NCBI RefSeq assembly: GCF_002736105.1
Contig: NZ_CP024123.1
Span: 488,001 to 552,000 of the forward strand
Origin: Solibacillus sp. R5-41
Lineage (GTDB): Bacteria; Bacillota; Bacilli; Bacillales_A; Planococcaceae
Length of the DNA stretch: 64,000 nt
Reading direction: 5' to 3'
Both the position numbers and the translations under genes were made by a program. Shown in pieces: positions 60,253 through 64,000 of the stretch. The notes under the pieces were generated by a model, which was given only the letters and a program-made list of their open reading frames with translations, was not told the DNA's origin and did no database searches. How positions within the stretch are numbered: position 1 is the first letter of the stretch; each line of letters opens with the position of its first letter.

Positions 60253-63200
60253 ATGACAAAATCAAACAAGAGTCGTAAGTTTATTGCGACGTCTGCAACT
60301 GCTGCATTAGTAGCATCTGCAATCGTACCAGTAGCATCAGCTGCTCAAATTAATGACTTCAACTCAATTTCACAATACGCTCAAGAAGCGGTACAAGACT
60401 TAAACGATCGTGGAGTTATTAAAGGCGACCAAAAAGGTAACTTTAATCCTAAAAACCCAATCACTCGTGCAGAAGCTGCTACAATCTTAACTTCAGCTTT
60501 AGGTTTAGAGGGTTCAGGTTCAACTAGCTTCAATGACGTGAAAAAATCTGCATGGTATTATGATGCAATCGACGCTGCAGTAAGCAACGGTGTTTTCCAA
60601 GGTCAAGGCGCTGGTAAATTCAACCCATCTGCTAACTTAACTCGTTCTGAAGCAGCAATCATCCTTGTTGATGCTTTCGGTTTAGAAGGTTCTGCTGATC
60701 TTTCTGAGTTCAAAGATAGCGCTAGCGTGAAATCATGGGCTACAGAAGCATTAGAAATCGCTGTTGCTAATGGCGTAATGAAAGGTGACGGCGGTAACTT
60801 AAAGCCAAACGCATCTATCTCTCGTCAAGAATTCGCTGTAATGTACCACCGTACAGAAGCTCTTGAAGTAACTGAAGAAGTTTCTGGTTCAGTTAAGGCA
60901 ATTAACGCTACTACTGTTGAAGTAACATTTGAAGAAGATGTTACTGATGTGAAAGCATTAGACTTCGCTATCGAAGGTTTAACAATTTCTAACGCAGTTG
61001 TTAAACAAACAAACAAAAAGACTGTAGTATTAACTACTTCAGCTCAAACTGCTGATGTTGAGTACACAGTAACAGTTAACGGTGAAAAAGTTGGTTCATT
61101 CAAAGGCGTTTCTGCAGTAGTTCCAACTAAAGTAGACTTAGTATCTTCTTCAGTACAAGGTAAACTTGGTCAACAAGTTTCTGTACAAGCAAAAGTAACG
61201 GTTGCTGCTGGTCAATCAGCTGCTGGTATTCCAGTAACATTCTCAATCCCAGGTAACAACAACGATGCAGTTTACCCAACAGTAACTGGTGAAGCAATCA
61301 CTAACGCTGACGGTGTTGCAACTTATACTTACACTCGTTACGGCGCAGGCACTGATGCAGTAACTGCTTATGCAACTGGTGACCGTTCTAAGTTCTCTAC
61401 TGGTTATGTATTCTGGGGTGTTGATACAATCTTAACAATCACAGAAGTAACTGAAGGCGCTACTATTAACAACGGTGCTAACAAAACTTATAAAGTGACT
61501 TACAAACACCCAACAACTGGTAAACCAGTATCAGGTAAAACATTAAATGTAGGTGTTAAAGAAAACATTGATGTAACAGTTGATAAATTACAAAATGTTA
61601 CTGTTAATGGTACTAAAGTAGTGCAAACAAGCGATGCAAATACTAAAGCAGCTCAAATTAAAACTGATTCTAAAGGTGAAGCTACATTCACAGTTTCAGG
61701 TTCAAATGCTGAAGCAACTCCTGTAGTGTTCGAAGCTGCTGCAACTACTGTTACTAATTCAAATGGTACAGTAACTACAACAGGATATTCTCAAGAATAT
61801 ACTGCTGATAAATTACAAGCAACTGCAGCTAAAGTAAAATTCGGTGCTGTTCAAGCTGATTACACTATCGAATTAAAACGTGATGGTGGCGAAGTTGCTG
61901 CAACTGGTCTTACAAACGGACGTAAATACAATGTCGTTGTAAAAACTAAAGATGGTAAATTAGCTGCAAATGAAACTGTAAACGTTGCATTTAACGAAAA
62001 CATCGATGGCGTTATTTCTACAGTTACTAGTGCTAAATTTGTTAAAATTGTAGACGGTAAACAAGTTAGTTTTGAAGCTGGTAACATCACTGTTAAAACT
62101 AACTCAAAAGGTGAAGCGAGCTTTGTTATTGGTACTGACTTAGGTTCTAATTTCGAAAACACTTATGCTACACCAATCGCTTGGATTGACATTAACAACC
62201 AAAGCGGAAAAGATGCTAACTTAGATAAAGGTGAGCCAACTTCAGTTGCACCAATCTCTTACTTCCAAGCTGCGTATCTTGAGGGTTCTAAACTAGTATC
62301 TAAAAATGCACAAGGTGATACTGAAGATAAGTTTGTTGGTAAAGAAAAAGCTACATTTAAAGTAGAACTTACAAACCAAAGCGGTAAAGCAGTTAATAAC
62401 TCTGGTTACGTAACTAATGATGTATCTTACACTGTATACAATACTGGTGCTAACAATGTATTTGTAAATGGTGTGGAAATTGCTCCTAACCGTGTTCATA
62501 CTTTAATTGCTACAAATGGTGAAATTATCGTTGAAGCTAACGAAAAAGGTGAATCTACTTCAGTAAAAGTTCTAGCTACTGGTGTTGCGAAACATGCTAC
62601 TGATAATACTAAGAAAGACTTTGCATTCACTGCAAAAGAAGCAACAGCTACATTCACTTCAACTACTGAATTAACAAACTTATTTACTGGTACAATTAAA
62701 TCATTTAATACTGATAAGCAAACTATCGTATTTAATGATAAAGATTCTGTAAAAGATCCTGTAAAATATGCTGGTGAAACTGATAAGAAATACGTATACA
62801 AAAATATTAATGGTGCACCACTTTCTGAGAAACAATTCGTTGAATATCTTGATACTGCAAAAGAAGCTGTAAAAGCAACGTATGAAGTAAAAGATGATGT
62901 AATAACATTCTATATCCAACCTAGTACAGGTGGAGATAAACCAGTTAATGAACTTACAGCAGATAAAGAAGCAGCAAAAGTGGCATTAGCAGCAGCAATT
63001 AAAACAGAAACTGATACTCCATTACTTAAAGCAGATTACACTCCAGAAACTTTTGTAGTATATGAAGCTGCATTAACAGCAGCAAAAGCTGTAAACGTAG
63101 AAACAGCTTCAACTAGTGCTATTCAAAAAGCAACTACTACTTTAGCTGAAGCTAAAAAAGCTTTAAAACCATCTACAAGTTCGGAAGCAGAGAAAGCAGC

Positions 63201-63699
63201 AGCCAAAGCAGCTCTAGATGTTGCAATTAAAGCTGTAAAAGAAGAAGATTATAAATCTCCTGCTGCAGTAAAAGCATTTGTAAAAGCTGCAACTGAAGTA
63301 TTAAACAACCCAGCTTCTACAACAGCTGATTATAACAAAGCAAAATCTGATTTAGCAGCTAATCTTGCAACATTAGAAAAAGTAGTACTTGGTGATGCTG
63401 TAGCTCCAACAGCAGTGGTTACTACTTCAGCGGATAACAAAGTTGTAACAATTACATTTACTTCAAATGTAACAGTTCCTGCAGGTACAATTACTGTTGG
63501 TACTGAAACAGGTACAATTGCAGCAGTAGATAACAATAAAGAATTAACTATCACATTGGGTAAAGCTCTAGCAGCGGATGGAACAGCTACAATTACTGTT
63601 AAAACTCCAGCAACTGCTACTGTAAAAGCTGGTGAGTTCAAATACGAAGTGAAGTATGATTTCGCAAAAAATACTTGGACTGCAACAGAAACTCTTTAA
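60253..63699 (+). CDS. S-layer protein with three SLH domains
   Basis: A 1148-residue secreted protein. Signal peptide 1-30 (cleavage ASA-AQ). Three SLH domains at about 34-82, 92-142 and 152-200, with motifs ITRAEA, LTRSEA and ISRQEF, anchor it to pyruvylated wall polymer. Then several Ig-like/invasin-like beta domains (about 210-890; GIPVTFSIPG near 325), two FIVAR-like helical modules (about 898-1045) and a C-terminal beta domain. I see no cysteine. Codon use is strongly biased to highly expressed codons; the ribosome-binding site is TTAGGAGGA. It resembles Solibacillus/Lysinibacillus S-layer proteins. csaB is at 54-55 kb. Confidence 0.96.
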   Translation: MTKSNKSRKFIATSATAALVASAIVPVASAAQINDFNSISQYAQEAVQDLNDRGVIKGDQKGNFNPKNPITRAEAATILTSALGLEGSGSTSFNDVKKSAWYYDAIDAAVSNGVFQGQGAGKFNPSANLTRSEAAIILVDAFGLEGSADLSEFKDSASVKSWATEALEIAVANGVMKGDGGNLKPNASISRQEFAVMYHRTEALEVTEEVSGSVKAINATTVEVTFEEDVTDVKALDFAIEGLTISNAVVKQTNKKTVVLTTSAQTADVEYTVTVNGEKVGSFKGVSAVVPTKVDLVSSSVQGKLGQQVSVQAKVTVAAGQSAAGIPVTFSIPGNNNDAVYPTVTGEAITNADGVATYTYTRYGAGTDAVTAYATGDRSKFSTGYVFWGVDTILTITEVTEGATINNGANKTYKVTYKHPTTGKPVSGKTLNVGVKENIDVTVDKLQNVTVNGTKVVQTSDANTKAAQIKTDSKGEATFTVSGSNAEATPVVFEAAATTVTNSNGTVTTTGYSQEYTADKLQATAAKVKFGAVQADYTIELKRDGGEVAATGLTNGRKYNVVVKTKDGKLAANETVNVAFNENIDGVISTVTSAKFVKIVDGKQVSFEAGNITVKTNSKGEASFVIGTDLGSNFENTYATPIAWIDINNQSGKDANLDKGEPTSVAPISYFQAAYLEGSKLVSKNAQGDTEDKFVGKEKATFKVELTNQSGKAVNNSGYVTNDVSYTVYNTGANNVFVNGVEIAPNRVHTLIATNGEIIVEANEKGESTSVKVLATGVAKHATDNTKKDFAFTAKEATATFTSTTELTNLFTGTIKSFNTDKQTIVFNDKDSVKDPVKYAGETDKKYVYKNINGAPLSEKQFVEYLDTAKEAVKATYEVKDDVITFYIQPSTGGDKPVNELTADKEAAKVALAAAIKTETDTPLLKADYTPETFVVYEAALTAAKAVNVETASTSAIQKATTTLAEAKKALKPSTSSEAEKAAAKAALDVAIKAVKEEDYKSPAAVKAFVKAATEVLNNPASTTADYNKAKSDLAANLATLEKVVLGDAVAPTAVVTTSADNKVVTITFTSNVTVPAGTITVGTETGTIAAVDNNKELTITLGKALAADGTATITVKTPATATVKAGEFKYEVKYDFAKNTWTATETL

Positions 63700-63756
63700 T
63701 AAAAATAAACGAAACGTTACTTTATAAGCTAGCTTGCTAGTGAAATAAGTGGAAAT

Positions 63757-63802
63757 GAAAACCCATACCTTGTTTTTAGCAAAGTATTGGGTTTTCTTTC
63801 TA
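63757..63802 (+). terminator. S-layer gene terminator
   Basis: GAAAACCCA (63757) pairs with TGGGTTTTC (ending 63796), extended by TAC/GTA, followed by TTTC. Confidence 0.85.
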
Positions 63803-63857
63803 ACTATGACTTCCAAATGAAGGGTGAAAATCCTTTCCTTGTAAACAGTCGATATAC

Positions 63858-64000
63858 AAGTGCCTAATCCTCCTGCATCCAGTGATGTGCTGAATTACAC
63901 AAAAGGGATGAAGTCAGGTGAAGTCGTACTCAGGTAGACCTGAGGCGGGGTTCTTTAAAAAATTTCTATGGTTAGGTAAACGAATCCATGTAGGCAGGGT
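63858..64000 (+). other. Possible structured or mobile element, cut by window end
   Basis: After the S-layer terminator the base composition and style change. GTGCCTAATCC... leads into CTCAGGT-ag-ACCTGAG (a tight inverted repeat, with a second TCAGGT upstream), GGCGGGGTTC, and GGTTAGGTAAACGAATCC. This recalls the 5' region of a bacterial group II intron, but the sequence ends before any diagnostic part or reverse transcriptase gene. Low certainty. Confidence 0.25.

Overview
The window is chromosomal DNA of a low-GC, endospore-forming, motile member of the Bacillales. Spo0F, SpoIIR, SpoIID, SpoIIQ and SpoIIID are present, and flagellar FlhO and FlhP show motility. The S-layer protein with three SLH domains, the CsaB pyruvyl transferase and the overall protein sequences point to the Solibacillus/Lysinibacillus group (Planococcaceae); Solibacillus is my best guess, by inference only. 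Gene order follows the Bacillus subtilis block from rpoE-pyrG-spo0F through rho, prfA, the atp operon, murAA, spoIID, mbl and flhOP to ssbB and ywqAB. No rRNA, tRNA, CRISPR array, transposase or prophage gene was seen.

Layout. 1-5.4 kb: branched-chain/fatty acyl catabolism (two acyl-CoA dehydrogenases, a TetR regulator, the fused isobutyryl-CoA mutase IcmF). 5.6-9.9 kb: rpoE, pyrG with a CTP-sensing attenuator, ywjG and spo0F. 10-16.5 kb: central carbon and wall genes (fba, tal, murAB, glpX), then rho and rpmE. 16.6-27.6 kb: tdk, prfA-prmC, spoIIR, ywlC behind a DnaA-box cluster, an MntP-like protein, ywlE with a chemoreceptor, rpiB, ywlG, glyA, upp. 27.8-36.6 kb: wecB and the atpIBEFHAGDC operon. 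36.7-44.4 kb: ywzB, murAA, spoIID, spoIIQ, spoIIID, mbl, flhO, flhP. 44.6-53.9 kb: epuA, fabZ, an orphan gene, a lipoprotein, ywpF, ssbB, and the SNF2/SWIM pair ywqA-ywqB. 54-63.7 kb: the minus-strand operon tagA - flippase/DUF5693 fusion - csaB, divergent from the S-layer gene whose product probably binds the pyruvylated wall polymer.

The least ordinary content lies between the genes. I count 14 copies (R1-R14) of a modular, strongly folded intergenic element of up to about 250 nt. Eleven end within about 75 nt upstream of a start codon, in the sense direction. Stems differ between copies but keep complementarity, so the structure looks conserved. A second, unrelated repeat family has two long copies and one fragment. 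A cassette of about 61 nt, made of a closing stem and two hairpins with GTCGT-like loops, is found inside copies of both families, and in one place inside another copy of itself. Its stems show compensatory changes. I read this as a mobile or recombining structured-RNA cassette, and it is the best candidate here for something undescribed.

Gene starts were chosen by Shine-Dalgarno spacing, so many use GTG or TTG and some differ from the longest possible reading frame.
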